From positions 1,240,001 to 1,304,000 of the forward strand of contig NZ_CP014862.1 of the NCBI RefSeq assembly GCF_002214585.1: a stretch of DNA of 64,000 nucleotides, in the 5' to 3' direction. How positions within the stretch are numbered: the stretch's first letter is position 1; each line of letters begins with the position of its first letter. A model generated the notes under the pieces. It saw nothing but the letters and a program-made list of their open reading frames with translations. It did not search any database and had not been told where the DNA came from. Shown here piece by piece: positions 46,167 to 56,151 of the stretch. Both the position numbers and the translations under genes were made by a program. The stretch comes from Thermococcus profundus. Lineage in GTDB: Archaea > Methanobacteriota_B > Thermococci > Thermococcales > Thermococcaceae.

Positions 46167-46949
46167 ATGGAAATCTACAAGGCCAAATTTGGAACTCCCG
46201 AAAGGGGATGGGTCGTCCTCGTCCACGGCCTCGGGGAGCACAGCGGCAGGTATGGAAAGCTGATCTCAATGCTCAACGAAGCCGGCTTTGGGGTTTATAC
46301 CTTCGACTGGCCAGGACACGGCAAAAGTCCGGGGAAAAGGGGCCACACAAGCGTCGAAGAAGCTATGGAAATAATTGATTCAATAATTGAAGAATTGAGT
46401 GAAAAGCCCTTCCTCTTTGGTCACAGTCTCGGAGGTCTAACCGTCATCCGCTACGCCGAGACGAGGCCGGACAAGATACGGGGCGTCGTTGCTTCATCTC
46501 CTGCACTCGCAAAAAGCCCCAAGACTCCGGGCTTCATGGTGGCCCTCGCTAAAGTCCTGGGGAGAATAACCCCCGGCCTCATCCTCTCCAACGGCATCGA
46601 TCCCAATCTCCTCTCCAGAAACCCGGATGCAGTGAAGCACTACATCGAGGATCCCCTGGTCCACGACAGAATCTCTGCAAAGCTCGGCATGAGCATATTC
46701 AAAAACATGGAGAAGGCCCACAGAGAAGCAGGCAGGATTAGGGTTCCGGTGCTCCTCCTGGTGGGTACTGGCGACATCATAACGCCCCCAGAGGGCTCAA
46801 GGAAGCTCTTCGAAAAGCTCACTGTGAAGAATAAAGAGATCAGGGAGTTCAAGGGTGCCTATCACGAGGTATTCGAAGACCCTGAGTGGGGTGAGGAGTT
46901 CCACAGGACGATAGTGGAGTGGCTCGTGGGGCATTCGGAGAGGGCCTGA
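46167..46949 (+). CDS. Alpha/beta hydrolase, monoacylglycerol lipase-like
   Basis: 260 residues with the classic fold: oxyanion HGLGEHSGRY (about 19-28), nucleophile elbow GHSLGG (about 90-95), Asp in LLVGTGD (about 200) and catalytic His in AYHEVFEDPE (about 231). It resembles lysophospholipase or monoglyceride lipases of the Hydrolase_4 type. Start follows GGTGAG. The next gene follows 1 bp after the stop. Confidence 0.87.
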   Translation: MEIYKAKFGTPERGWVVLVHGLGEHSGRYGKLISMLNEAGFGVYTFDWPGHGKSPGKRGHTSVEEAMEIIDSIIEELSEKPFLFGHSLGGLTVIRYAETRPDKIRGVVASSPALAKSPKTPGFMVALAKVLGRITPGLILSNGIDPNLLSRNPDAVKHYIEDPLVHDRISAKLGMSIFKNMEKAHREAGRIRVPVLLLVGTGDIITPPEGSRKLFEKLTVKNKEIREFKGAYHEVFEDPEWGEEFHRTIVEWLVGHSERA

Positions 46950-46950
46950 G

Positions 46951-47592
46951 ATGAAAGTTAATAAGGAACGCCTTTTTCATGTTTCCACTTTTCTCCCCCT
47001 CCTGATGGTGCCGTGGCTTGGAACGACGTGGCTAATCTTCACGGTTTTGGGTACAGTTCACAAATTCAGGGAAAGAATATGGGCCCTCTATGAACGCCAT
47101 GGAGGCAATTTCAAGACTTATCTGCTCGTTGGCATGGTATCCGCCTACCTGGTGGAAGTGCTCGCCGTAATCGACAACCTCACGCTTCCCCCGGAGGAGA
47201 GGATACTCCTCAACCCGGACCCGCTGGCCGACCTTTACCTCGCTTTTGCTTATTACCTGCCTTTTGTTCTGTACTGGGGATTAGCCGTGAGGGAATACGA
47301 CTATTCCTGGAAGGATGTGTTCTGGATAGGAGGCGCCACAAGGATACTAATGGAGCAGACGGGAGCGGTCTTCCTCTCCTTCAACCCAGTGGCATGGCTC
47401 TACGTTCTCCTCGTTTACGGCTCTTACAAGGCCATTCCAGTACTCGCGGCAGGGGATTGTCTCAGAAAAAGGAGGAGAAAGCAGATTGGGACGGGGAAAA
47501 AGCTTGCCCTCGGTGCACTGATAGAGGCTCTGGCCTTCGTCTCAGCCGGAGGGCTGCTGTGGATCTTTCGGCGGATAGGAGGGCTGGGGTAA
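46951..47592 (+). CDS. Multi-spanning membrane protein of unknown function
   Basis: 213 residues with about six hydrophobic segments; a basic RKRRRK patch follows at about 172. No known family recognised. It starts 1 bp after the lipase-like gene and is thus probably co-transcribed. It converges with the next minus-strand gene across a 38 bp gap. Confidence 0.7.
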   Translation: MKVNKERLFHVSTFLPLLMVPWLGTTWLIFTVLGTVHKFRERIWALYERHGGNFKTYLLVGMVSAYLVEVLAVIDNLTLPPEERILLNPDPLADLYLAFAYYLPFVLYWGLAVREYDYSWKDVFWIGGATRILMEQTGAVFLSFNPVAWLYVLLVYGSYKAIPVLAAGDCLRKRRRKQIGTGKKLALGALIEALAFVSAGGLLWIFRRIGGLG

Positions 47593-47630
47593 GCACCCCC
47601 ATTAAAATCGAAACTTTAAGGCAAGGAGCG

Positions 47631-48590
47631 TCATTCAAAGCCCCAACCATCCCCACCACCTTTTTCCCTCTCCTCCTCTTTTTCCTCCTCCAGAACGACC
47701 TCGAAGGAGCCCTCCTCAGCGACGTCGGGGCGGAATGGGATGTCCAGGATCAGTCTAACCCCGTAGACCCCATGTCCCATGATGTACTGCCCCTCCCTCA
47801 TAAGCCTCCTGAAGTCCTGGGGGGAGAAGCCGTCGTAGGCAACTATTAGGGTGTCCCCCTCCGGTAAAAGCTCCTTCGAGAAGTCGAAGGTTATTCCCTC
47901 TCCGATTTTGAAGCGGTTCCCCTGCCAAGCGGTGTGGAATATCTCAACCTTCGCTTTCCTCGCCTTTTGGAGGGTGGCGTATACGGTTCCGGACAGGGAT
48001 TTGCCAGCTCCCCTGAGGGAGAGCTGGGCGGAGTCGTTTTCCGTGGCAACCTCTACTGTGCCGGAGGCGTTGACCGCCCCCTTTGAGGACATTTTGAGAA
48101 GCAGGATGTTCTTATACGGCTCACTCAGTATCCTCACAGCTGGAAACTCTATCAGGCCGCTGTCGTCCTGCTTCACTGTGGCGATGAAAGGACCTTCGGG
48201 GAGAGTTATTGTCGGTCCTTCCCCGATCTCGGCTCTCCTGAACGTGTGGGACGTGTAGTAGTGCCTGTTCTTCCCGCTACCTCTCCACTCCCCGGTGCAG
48301 GTGTAGGTTCCGACCTCGTAGCGAACGGGCTGGGGCAGGGTTACGGTCTCTCCTATGCTCGAGTCCCGCATGAAGGAAGAGACCCTGCTCCTGGCGTTCT
48401 TAAACCTGATCAGAAGAAGAACCGGAACTGCAAAGAATATCGCCATGAAAGTCAGAAATATCAGCTGGAAGTCCGCTCCTGCCATTTCTGTCAGCGGGAA
48501 GGCAAAAACGAAGAAGACAACGGCAATGGCTGTGAAAACGACCACTCCTCCGATCACGGTACTGGGGGGTTTGTACTCCAGAACCTTCAT
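47631..48590 (-). CDS. Membrane protein with soluble C-terminal domain
   Basis: 319 residues. Two membrane helices (about 13-35 and 45-66) are followed by a beta-rich domain (about 70-300) and a very acidic Glu-Lys tail ending in GDGWGFE. It contains a YTCTGEWRGSG segment; no family recognised. ATG at 48590 follows GGTGAT. The upstream repeat-protein gene ends 10 bp before it, so the pair is likely an operon. Confidence 0.72.
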   Translation of the reverse strand: MKVLEYKPPSTVIGGVVVFTAIAVVFFVFAFPLTEMAGADFQLIFLTFMAIFFAVPVLLLIRFKNARSRVSSFMRDSSIGETVTLPQPVRYEVGTYTCTGEWRGSGKNRHYYTSHTFRRAEIGEGPTITLPEGPFIATVKQDDSGLIEFPAVRILSEPYKNILLLKMSSKGAVNASGTVEVATENDSAQLSLRGAGKSLSGTVYATLQKARKAKVEIFHTAWQGNRFKIGEGITFDFSKELLPEGDTLIVAYDGFSPQDFRRLMREGQYIMGHGVYGVRLILDIPFRPDVAEEGSFEVVLEEEKEEEREKGGGDGWGFE

Positions 48591-48600
48591 CCCAATCACC

Positions 48601-50658
48601 TCACGGCCGGTACCTGCTCTCCACCTGGGCCAGGCGGATCTTTGATGTTATTCCCCTCGGCACGAAGTCGTGTGAGATGACCTCCCCCGTGTGAGTGTTG
48701 AATTTGGCGAAGTAGGTTCCCCTCTCTCCGTAGCCTTTCACGCCGGCGATCCCTTCTTCAAGGTTGTGGAGAACCCACTCCACCTCGACTTCGTCCCCGT
48801 ATTCTTCCTCCACAAGCTCCTTGAAGAGCTTGGCCAAAAAGCTCTCAAGATACTGGTTCTCAAAGGCCAGAACCTCGCCCGTGGTTCTGTGGACGACCAT
48901 CCTGCCGAACCTCTTTGCCCCGCTGAACTCGACCTCCCAGTTCTCGCGGAGGGAGAGGCTCTCGACAACGGGGCCCTCATCGATTTCCGAGACTTTCCGG
49001 AGGGCGATCTCCTCAACGGCCTCCTTCTTCAAAAAGCGGTCGATCTCTTCTATCCTGCCGTCGGAAAAGACCCTGAGCTTAACGAGGTGCTTTTCCCCCT
49101 CCAGTGTGAGGTAGAAAGTTCCATCGCTCTCCTCGTCCAGTATGAGCTTAAAGCCATCATATCTGCTGAGGGCAATCCGTATAGCGGCTTCCCTGGTTAT
49201 TTCGATCTCCTTCTCACCTATCTCACCGGTTTCCCCGTTGTACTCGGCCCTCACCGTAACACCTTTGCCTTCGAACACTGCCCGAACGTTTCTGTGCCAG
49301 AGCACTCCCTCCACCTTCAGGGAAAACTCCTCCGGTTTGAACGGCAGGTTATCGCCTTTCAGAATGCTTCCCAGTACTTGGAACGGGTGGATCAACCTCT
49401 TTACCTCACCGCTCTCCCCCGTCTCCGGGTCGATCCTCAGAACTACCAGGGCTTTTTCCGTGAGCACGTCCGCGATGACCGAGTCCCCCCGCTTCTCCAC
49501 ACCCACTATTCCCCCATCTGGATAGCGCTCGAGTATTATTGAGAGCATCGCCCCCTCGTTGAGCGCCTTTCTAAAGTGGCCTATCTCCCCGCTGTAGCGG
49601 TTTATCTCCCCCTCAAAGACGTACCTCTCCGTCCTCCCCCTCACCAAGAGAACCTTGCCCTTCCGGACTTTGCCGGTCAGGAATGGCTCCTCGCCTGTTT
49701 CTCTTTCCGCAACTGTGAGGACCTTTCTGATGAGCTCATCCTCCCTCAGGGGGCTCGCCCTGGCCTGGCCCATTCCGTTTTCAAGGTTGAACTTCACGGT
49801 CGCCCTGTTATCTCCAATTGAAAGCTCAAGAACCGCCTCCACCGGTAGGTACGCCCTCCTCCCTTCAACCGTCTTCAGGTCCAGAATCCCCGCTTTGGTG
49901 GCCTCCCTCACTAGCATCTCCTCTGGACTATCGATTCTATCAAACGAGAGCTCCGATGCCTGAACAGTCGCCACGTCCTCGAGGAGAACCCTCATCGCCA
50001 AACCCTTTAGTTTCCCTGAATCCGCATCAAGAACAACCCCCTCCTTCCGGATTAGGGCCCTTTTCGTGTTTCCCCCAGAGGCCCAGGTGAAGACATGGAC
50101 TTCCCTGAGTTTCAATTTCAACTTTTCAGGCCGGATAAGCTCTGGATTAACCCCGTACCTATAGGAGAGCAGTTTTTTGGCCTCTTCAATGAGCTTCAAC
50201 GGGGAAACAGGGTTGAGGAGCGGACCGTCGAGGACGAACTCCCTCAGGAAGTCCACCTCACCCTCCTGGGGAAGGAACTTCTCGAGAATGGTTCTGGGAG
50301 GCTTTATCTCGTACCGAGTGAAGGCATCGGCCAGCCACTCCAATGTCAGGATCTTCACCCCGTCCACAGTTCCCTCAATTCCGTCAAAGGGTATGATGAC
50401 GGCGCTCTCCCCGCGATCCCCGAGGAGTTTTTTGAGTTTCTCTCCCTCGATAGTCCCCCTGCTGACGGCTATGATCATAGTCTCCTTCCGGGTGAATATG
50501 TTCTCCCTCTCCCCTATGACGATGGCAACCCTGGCTTCCCCAATCCTCTTGTACTCCCTTCCAACCTCTCGAAATCCAGCTTTTCTCAGGAGCTCTGACA
50601 GCCCCTCGACTATGAACTCCTCCGGGGCAACCCTGAGAACCGATGCGTCCCACTTCAT
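48601..50658 (-). CDS. Large repeat protein with PepSY-like units
   Basis: 685 residues. The N-terminal 120 residues form an alpha/beta region; the remainder contains about six spaced units of the form strand, D/N-x-x-TGE, strand (for example RAEYNGETGEIG, INRYSGEIGHF, RIDPETGESGE, FNTHTGEVISH), each next to a helix with ITREAAIRIAL-like spacing. This resembles tandem PepSY-type folds, usually inhibitory or binding modules. No signal peptide, so it is likely cytoplasmic. ATG at 50658 follows GGGGATT; TATA-like AGATATTTATCC lies at about 50692-50702 on the minus strand. Confidence 0.72.
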   Translation of the reverse strand: MKWDASVLRVAPEEFIVEGLSELLRKAGFREVGREYKRIGEARVAIVIGERENIFTRKETMIIAVSRGTIEGEKLKKLLGDRGESAVIIPFDGIEGTVDGVKILTLEWLADAFTRYEIKPPRTILEKFLPQEGEVDFLREFVLDGPLLNPVSPLKLIEEAKKLLSYRYGVNPELIRPEKLKLKLREVHVFTWASGGNTKRALIRKEGVVLDADSGKLKGLAMRVLLEDVATVQASELSFDRIDSPEEMLVREATKAGILDLKTVEGRRAYLPVEAVLELSIGDNRATVKFNLENGMGQARASPLREDELIRKVLTVAERETGEEPFLTGKVRKGKVLLVRGRTERYVFEGEINRYSGEIGHFRKALNEGAMLSIILERYPDGGIVGVEKRGDSVIADVLTEKALVVLRIDPETGESGEVKRLIHPFQVLGSILKGDNLPFKPEEFSLKVEGVLWHRNVRAVFEGKGVTVRAEYNGETGEIGEKEIEITREAAIRIALSRYDGFKLILDEESDGTFYLTLEGEKHLVKLRVFSDGRIEEIDRFLKKEAVEEIALRKVSEIDEGPVVESLSLRENWEVEFSGAKRFGRMVVHRTTGEVLAFENQYLESFLAKLFKELVEEEYGDEVEVEWVLHNLEEGIAGVKGYGERGTYFAKFNTHTGEVISHDFVPRGITSKIRLAQVESRYRP

Positions 50659-50865
50659 TACAATCCCCCATAGCTCATGTGTCGCCGAGGGATAAATATC
50701 TTTCCACATTCGGAGGTATCAATTTGGAACGGAATGCTTTGATAAGAAGGTGCAATGAAACGAAAAGATGGAAATAAAGTGCGGATGTGACGTTCCCCCC
50801 TTTAGAGCCAGTCACGTGGAGTCCTCAAAGCAGAAATGAAAATGATGAGGTCTCCGGCTTCGGGG

Positions 50866-51885
50866 TCAGATGTTCTCCCTCAGGTCTATTATGTGCCCCA
50901 TTTCCGGGCCGGTCTTTATGAGGCCAACGGGAACTCCAACTTTCTCTTCTATCTCCTCGATGAACTCCCTGGCCCTCTTCGGAAGTTTGTCGTAGTCGGT
51001 GACGCCAAAGGCCTCCCGATCGTACTTATCGAGCATGGTCACCGCGAGCATCGTGGCGCCGTTTAGTCTGGCAGAATAGCGGGCGAATTCAAAGTCGAAC
51101 CAGCCAACTCTCCTCCTTCTTCCAGTGACGGTTCCGTACTCAACGAGGCCAAGCTTTTCAGCTTCTTCCTGGCTCATCTCCGTCGGGAACGGGCCGGCCC
51201 CGACCCTCGTTGGAAAGCTCTTGAACACAACGATAACGTCATCGACCCTCGTCGGCCCGATGCCAACGTCGCTTGCTATGGCCGAGGCGGTGGTGTCCTT
51301 GGAAGTCACGTAGGGGTAGGTTCCGTAGTAGAGGCTCAATCCAAAGCCCTGGGTTCCCTCAACGAGGACGAGCTTACCCTCGTCGAGGGCGTCGTTCACC
51401 TCGGCAGCGACGTCTGTTAGGTAGGGCTCAAGCTCCTTGACGTCCTTTGCGAGCTTCGCAGTCCTCATGACCCTGTCCGCGTTTGCAGGCCCGCAGCCGC
51501 TTCCCGTGGTTCCGATCTCCTCATGAAGGTGGTGGTTGCTCCTGTCAATCTGTTTGTGCTTTTCCTCAATTATCGCGCAGCGGTAATCTATCCCAACCCT
51601 CTCGGCAACGTTGAAGTCCTTCAGATGCTCAAGCTCATGGAAGAAGACCTCCGGGTCAACGAGGACGCCCGCACCAACGAGAAGCCGGGCTTTGGTCTGC
51701 ATAAAGCCAGTCGGGAGCTGTCTCACTGCGTACTTCTTCCCGTTTATAAAAACACTGTGGCCGGCGTTCGTTCCAACGCCACCGCGCGCTATCACCTCAG
51801 GCCCGTCCTTCAGGGTAAGGTAGGCTATTATGGAACCCTTGCCCTCGTCTCCCCATTGACCACCAACAACGATGTAGCTCGGCAT
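50866..51885 (-). CDS. purA: Adenylosuccinate synthetase, short archaeal form
   Basis: 339 residues; makes adenylosuccinate from IMP, aspartate and GTP. The GTP/IMP-binding [10 protein letters not shown] (about 8-17), GTNAGHSVF, and the [11 protein letters not shown] segment are present. The protein lacks about 90 residues of bacterial PurA, as in other Thermococcales. Start follows GGTAAGGAG. A TATA-like ATTAACATAAAAT is seen at about 51905-51916 on the minus strand. Confidence 0.95.
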   Translation of the reverse strand: MPSYIVVGGQWGDEGKGSIIAYLTLKDGPEVIARGGVGTNAGHSVFINGKKYAVRQLPTGFMQTKARLLVGAGVLVDPEVFFHELEHLKDFNVAERVGIDYRCAIIEEKHKQIDRSNHHLHEEIGTTGSGCGPANADRVMRTAKLAKDVKELEPYLTDVAAEVNDALDEGKLVLVEGTQGFGLSLYYGTYPYVTSKDTTASAIASDVGIGPTRVDDVIVVFKSFPTRVGAGPFPTEMSQEEAEKLGLVEYGTVTGRRRRVGWFDFEFARYSARLNGATMLAVTMLDKYDREAFGVTDYDKLPKRAREFIEEIEEKVGVPVGLIKTGPEMGHIIDLRENI

Positions 51886-52041
51886 GGCTCCTTACCGGAT
51901 TTTATGTTAATATGTTCCTTATAATCGTTTCGAAATTGACATCAAAATGTTCAATTCAAAACCTCACCTAGAGGTGCAACAACATCAAGATGAACGCGAA
52001 AAAGATAAAACTTTTCACGCCCAAATAACTTGGGGAAGGCC

Positions 52042-52305
52042 ATGGTAGAAGTTGAACCTGTACTATCTGATAAGAGCATAGTCTTTAGAGACAAATCGAA
52101 CGGAAATATAGTGCTCGAGCTGTCCCTTGAGGATCTGGCAGACATACTCGAGTTCAGGTACGCAATGCCATGGAACAAGAGCAAGGAGACGATGGAGAGG
52201 GCAGCGATTGTAATAGCCGACGTCCTGTACATGGTGGGGAACGTCGAAGGGGAGGTCGACAAGGATCTCCTGATAGACATGGTCAAAAAGAGGAAGTATT
52301 TTTAA
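52042..52305 (+). CDS. Small protein of unknown function
   Basis: 87 residues, acidic, predicted beta strands then helices, no membrane segment. Not recognised. ATG at 52042 follows GGGGAAGG. It lies 22 bp before the NDP-sugar epimerase and may be co-expressed. A TATA-like ATAAAACTTT lies at about 52005-52014. Confidence 0.65.
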   Translation: MVEVEPVLSDKSIVFRDKSNGNIVLELSLEDLADILEFRYAMPWNKSKETMERAAIVIADVLYMVGNVEGEVDKDLLIDMVKKRKYF

Positions 52306-52327
52306 GTAATCAGGAGCTATCTCGTTC

Positions 52328-53260
52328 ATGCTGAGGGATAAACTCGTCGTTGTAACCGGGGGAGCCGGCTTCATAGGCTCTCACATAGCTTGGGAGCTCG
52401 TTAAGGACAACGAAGTGATAATCATAGACAACCTCTACACCGGAAAGGAGGAGAACGTCCCGCCCGGAGCGAAGCTCGTCAAAGCGGATATAAGGGATTA
52501 CGAAACGATAGCTGAGCTTATAAGCAACGCGGACTACGTCTTCCACGAGGCGGCTCAGGTGAGCGTCGTCGAGAGCGTTAGAGACCCGGTTTTCACTGAG
52601 GAAGTCAACGTTCTGGGAACCCTCAACATTCTGAAGGCCCTTCTTGAGGGGCACGGAAAGCTGATATTCGCCTCTTCCGCCGCAGTCTACGGCGACAACC
52701 CGAACCTTCCGCTGAAGGAGACTGAGAGGCCGAGACCGCTCTCACCCTACGGAGTTACCAAGTGGGGGGCTGAAGAATACCTCCGCGTTTTCCACGAGCT
52801 CTACGGCCTTCCTGTCGTTGCGCTCCGCTACTTCAACGTCTTCGGGCCGAGGCAGGGTTTCAACCAGTACGCGGGGGTTATAAGCATCTTCATAAACCGC
52901 GCGCTGAAAGGGGAATCATTAGTCATCTTCGGCGACGGGAAGCAGACTAGGGACTTCATCTACGTCAAGGACGTGGTCAAGGCAAACCTACTCGTTGCCG
53001 AGAGCAGAAGAGCCAACGGAAAAGTCTTCAACGTTGCCACTGGAAAGCAGACGAGCATTCTTGAGCTGGCGACCAAGATAATCGAGATAACCGGCTCCAA
53101 CGGATCAATAATCTTCGACAAGCCGAGGCCCGGCGACATAAAGCACAGCCTTGCAGACATTTCCGAGATTAAAAAGCTTGGGTTTGAGCCCGAGTGGGGT
53201 CTTGAGGAAGGCCTTAAAAGAACTGTAGAGTGGTATGCCAGCAACGCCGCTAGCGGATGA
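52328..53260 (+). CDS. NAD-dependent nucleotide-sugar epimerase/dehydratase
   Basis: 310-residue extended SDR. Cofactor motif TGGAGFIGSH (about 9-18), catalytic SSAAVYG and YGVTK (Tyr about 143), and FNVFGPRQ are all present. This pattern fits UDP-glucose or UDP-N-acetylglucosamine 4-epimerase (GalE/WbpP-like), giving sugars for surface glycans. The stop lies 10 bp from the convergent DUF2341 gene. Exact sugar not determinable. Confidence 0.9.
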   Translation: MLRDKLVVVTGGAGFIGSHIAWELVKDNEVIIIDNLYTGKEENVPPGAKLVKADIRDYETIAELISNADYVFHEAAQVSVVESVRDPVFTEEVNVLGTLNILKALLEGHGKLIFASSAAVYGDNPNLPLKETERPRPLSPYGVTKWGAEEYLRVFHELYGLPVVALRYFNVFGPRQGFNQYAGVISIFINRALKGESLVIFGDGKQTRDFIYVKDVVKANLLVAESRRANGKVFNVATGKQTSILELATKIIEITGSNGSIIFDKPRPGDIKHSLADISEIKKLGFEPEWGLEEGLKRTVEWYASNAASG

Positions 53261-53270
53261 TTCCCGGGGA

Positions 53271-54914
53271 TTATTTTCCTCTCCTCTCCCCGTTTTCTGT
53301 TTGGGGTGTGGATTCGTGAAGTACCGCCCGAGGGGTTCCGGAAAGGGGCACCGCTAGAAGCCCCATTCCGTCCTCCTGAAGGGCATTGCTTGATCTCAGC
53401 GGAAGTGCTCGAGAGGCGGTTGAGAAGTCTGTGGCCGCGGCGGCAGGAGGTTGCGGGTAGAAAACGAGTTTGTAGTACCAATACCCCACGGATACAGAAG
53501 GCTCCGGATCGGCATAGTTCCGAACCACGACCCATCCGTAATAACTGGGCCCTCCGCTCCACTGGCCAAAACCTATCCTTCCATCCCCATCTACGTTCAC
53601 AGTATAGGTTGAAATCTGCGTGTACGTGCTGATGTTACCCCAGTCTAAGCCGGATGTCTTTTGATAAAAACTAAGCCTGCCGTTGTACAGTGTCATGGAG
53701 ATATAGCTTCCCGCCTGTAGTTGATAACTGTTGCTTGCAACAGAGGCACTCCAGTATCCGCTGGAATCTGGATCAGCAGGGATGACAAACCTAAGTGAGC
53801 CTTTGGCGTCTAGGCGTAAGCTTCCGAATATGTACGCGCCTCCAGCACCGTCCGCGTATGCAGTGTTGTCCGGGGCAATATACCCCATGAGGAAAGGTCC
53901 GAGGGAGTAATAGACGATGTTCCCATTATTGGGGGCATTATCAAACCTCCTCCCATCATCCGATCCCATGTAAGCAGCTATGTGGACCGCGTAATGCTGC
54001 CCGAAGCTTCTCCGTGTCCACAACCACTGTCCAGCGGAGAGCTGCAAAACCCCGCCGTTAACCGTTATCGGCGAGTTGCTCTCCCATGTTGAGGCGTTGA
54101 AAGCGTAGAAATCATCCACGAAGAGGAACGTTTTATATAAGTCGTGATAGCCCGCATACGGGTTAGGCCACACACCGTAGTTGAGGCAAACGACCTCCTT
54201 AGAATCTGCAGGGAGTTTCGGGAGCTTAACCCAGAGATAAGCGATCCTGGCGTTTGCATCAAGATACTGGACCCAGAAATAGAGGGGGCTGCCGTTTTCA
54301 TCGGTGAAGTACAGATTGCTCGCGTTTATAACGTTCCAGTCAACTTTCCACAGCTCGGAATCGGTGTTGCCCGAGTCGTCCAGCGCAATCAGAACGCTGT
54401 AGTTGTAGAGGTCGTTCCCACTTCTCTCTGCTATGGTTATCGGGGTGCAGAACTTCGTAGTGTTGGCTATTCCCACCCCAATCTCCCTTACATTCACGGT
54501 TATGGTCCCGGAAGTCAGCGTCGTCTGATAATTTGGAGTTACGATCGTAACAACGGCCCTGACAACATCCGTCCTGGCGGCGTTGCTGGGGTTTTCAAGT
54601 GAATATCCAAGGACGCTTCCGGCCGGGAGATCACTTGAAAGTGTTATGGAATAGTTGTACGCAACGGTGTTATTGTTCGAGTCCTCGAGCGAAACATAGA
54701 TCCGAGTCCCGGAGGGGAGATCCCGCGGAAAGACGAGTTCGCCCCCGCTGAGCCCCAGATTGAACCATATAGAACCGTCCAGGACCGGCGAAACCAGCCG
54801 CTGGGAACCCTCCCCAATCTCCTCTACACTGACGTTTATGGTGGGGACTGCTAACCCGACGACGGTAATGGATAGAACCAGCATTAGGAGGCCGGCTGAT
54901 TTTAACGCCCTCAT
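53271..54914 (-). CDS. Secreted DUF2341 protein
   Basis: 547 residues. A signal or membrane anchor (about 5-25) is followed by beta-rich modules, a DUF2341 domain (about 185-270, KVDWNVINASNLYFTDENG) and a lectin/LamG-like jelly roll (about 275-480). Extracellular and possibly glycosylated. ATG at 54914 is preferred over GTG 54929: the minus-strand TATA-like GGGTTTTAAGG (54937-54947) would start transcription at about 54917. The last 70 residues are Pro/Ser-rich with no anchor, so the natural end is uncertain. Confidence 0.78.
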   Translation of the reverse strand: MRALKSAGLLMLVLSITVVGLAVPTINVSVEEIGEGSQRLVSPVLDGSIWFNLGLSGGELVFPRDLPSGTRIYVSLEDSNNNTVAYNYSITLSSDLPAGSVLGYSLENPSNAARTDVVRAVVTIVTPNYQTTLTSGTITVNVREIGVGIANTTKFCTPITIAERSGNDLYNYSVLIALDDSGNTDSELWKVDWNVINASNLYFTDENGSPLYFWVQYLDANARIAYLWVKLPKLPADSKEVVCLNYGVWPNPYAGYHDLYKTFLFVDDFYAFNASTWESNSPITVNGGVLQLSAGQWLWTRRSFGQHYAVHIAAYMGSDDGRRFDNAPNNGNIVYYSLGPFLMGYIAPDNTAYADGAGGAYIFGSLRLDAKGSLRFVIPADPDSSGYWSASVASNSYQLQAGSYISMTLYNGRLSFYQKTSGLDWGNISTYTQISTYTVNVDGDGRIGFGQWSGGPSYYGWVVVRNYADPEPSVSVGYWYYKLVFYPQPPAAAATDFSTASRALPLRSSNALQEDGMGLLAVPLSGTPRAVLHESTPQTENGERRGK

Positions 54915-55002
54915 CTTCCACTGGTTCACCGCAGGACCTTAAAACCCTTCCCCAGCCTAAGCTTTATTAACCTTCAGCGGCCAGATATAACCGGTGGGCA
55001 TT

Positions 55003-55581
55003 ATGGTGCACATCCCACGTCCAATAGATCCAGCGATCATCAAGAGGATACGCAAGGAGCTTGGAATAACGCAGGAAGAGCTCGCTAGGAAGGCGGGGGT
55101 CACCCAGGCCTACGTGGCAAAGCTGGAGAGCGGAAAAGTGGATCCGAGGCTCTCAACCTTCAACAGGATCCTCCAGGCCCTTCTGGAGTGCAAGAAAGCC
55201 ATTCCAAAAGCAAAGAACGTTATGTCGTCCCCGGTGATCTCCGTCAAGCCGTACGAGAAGGTCGAGAACGTCATCAGGCTCATGAACTCCCACAACATCT
55301 CTCAAATCCCCGTTATAAGCGGCACGAAAGTAGTCGGTTCTGTTACTGAGAAATCCCTCGTGAGGCGGAGCCTCGAGTACGAAGACATCTACGACAGAAA
55401 GGTTCTGGAGGTTATGGACGAACCCTTCCCTATAGTTACTGAGGAAGAGGACATTGAAGCCGTGAAATACCTTCTCGAGGAGCATCCCGCCGTTCTCGTC
55501 CAGGACAAGACCGGAAAAATAGTGGGCATCATAACGCGTGTGGACATATTCAAACAGAAGAGGGACAGGGAAAGCCTTTAA
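55003..55581 (+). CDS. HTH-XRE and CBS-domain transcriptional regulator
   Basis: 192 residues. An N-terminal XRE helix-turn-helix (about 9-62, [21 protein letters not shown]) is fused to a CBS pair (about 70-185) that probably binds an adenosine ligand. A common archaeal regulator type (COG1709-like); target unknown. ATG at 55003 follows GGTGGG. It is followed by prefoldin alpha 32 bp later, perhaps co-regulated. It is divergent from the DUF2341 gene. Confidence 0.88.
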   Translation: MVHIPRPIDPAIIKRIRKELGITQEELARKAGVTQAYVAKLESGKVDPRLSTFNRILQALLECKKAIPKAKNVMSSPVISVKPYEKVENVIRLMNSHNISQIPVISGTKVVGSVTEKSLVRRSLEYEDIYDRKVLEVMDEPFPIVTEEEDIEAVKYLLEEHPAVLVQDKTGKIVGIITRVDIFKQKRDRESL

Positions 55582-55613
55582 AGCCGCCCTTCCAATTCCC
55601 CCCGGTGATGAAA

Positions 55614-56036
55614 ATGGCCGAAAACGTCGGAAAGAACGAGAAGCTTGAAAGACTAGCTTACGAGTACCAGCTCCTTCAGGCGCAGGCACAGCTCCTTAGC
55701 CAGAACTTGGAACTCCTCACACTGGCAAGAAACGAACTCACGGCCGTTAAGGAAACCCTTGAAGGTCTGAAGAACATGGAAGGCGAGAAGCTGGAGATCC
55801 TGGTGCCGATAGGCGGCGGCTCTTTCCTCAAGGGAATTATAGAGGACAAGGATAACGCCATCATCAGCATGGGAGCGGGCTACTCCGCTGAGAGGCCGCT
55901 TGATGAAGCCGTTGAACTCATAGAGAAGAGGATCAAGGAATACGATGACGCCATAGTTAAGACCCAAGAGGGACTCAAGAAGCTTGAAGCCCAGCTCCAG
56001 TCCCTAGCCAAGAAGGCGCAGGAACTCCAGGGATAA
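55614..56036 (+). CDS. pfdA: Prefoldin subunit alpha
   Basis: 140-residue coiled-coil chaperone that, with beta subunits, holds unfolded proteins for the thermosome. N-terminal helix (about 5-45, heptad [16 protein letters not shown]), the central beta segment with [13 protein letters not shown] (about 65-77) and [12 protein letters not shown], and a C-terminal helix (about 100-138). Start follows GGTGAT. Adjacent HTH-CBS gene is upstream. Confidence 0.95.
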   Translation: MAENVGKNEKLERLAYEYQLLQAQAQLLSQNLELLTLARNELTAVKETLEGLKNMEGEKLEILVPIGGGSFLKGIIEDKDNAIISMGAGYSAERPLDEAVELIEKRIKEYDDAIVKTQEGLKKLEAQLQSLAKKAQELQG

Positions 56037-56096
56037 CCACCCTTAAGATTTAATTTCTATCCTTTCGATCCCATCTCCGACTTCTCTTCTTCCTGC

Positions 56097-56137
56097 TTTA
56101 GGAGTATGAAGCCCCATGAATGGGGATTTATCCTAAA
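56097..56137. terminator. Two-tier hairpin between convergent genes
   Basis: Outer arms TTTAGGA (56097-56103) and TCCTAAA (56131-56137) enclose an inner stem CCCCA (56112-56116) and TGGGG (56121-56125) with a 4-base loop. It lies in the 115 bp gap between pfdA and the minus-strand ferritin-VIT gene. No T run follows, so bidirectional termination or a structured RNA are both possible. Confidence 0.4.
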
Positions 56138-56151
56138 AATCCGAAAATGAA

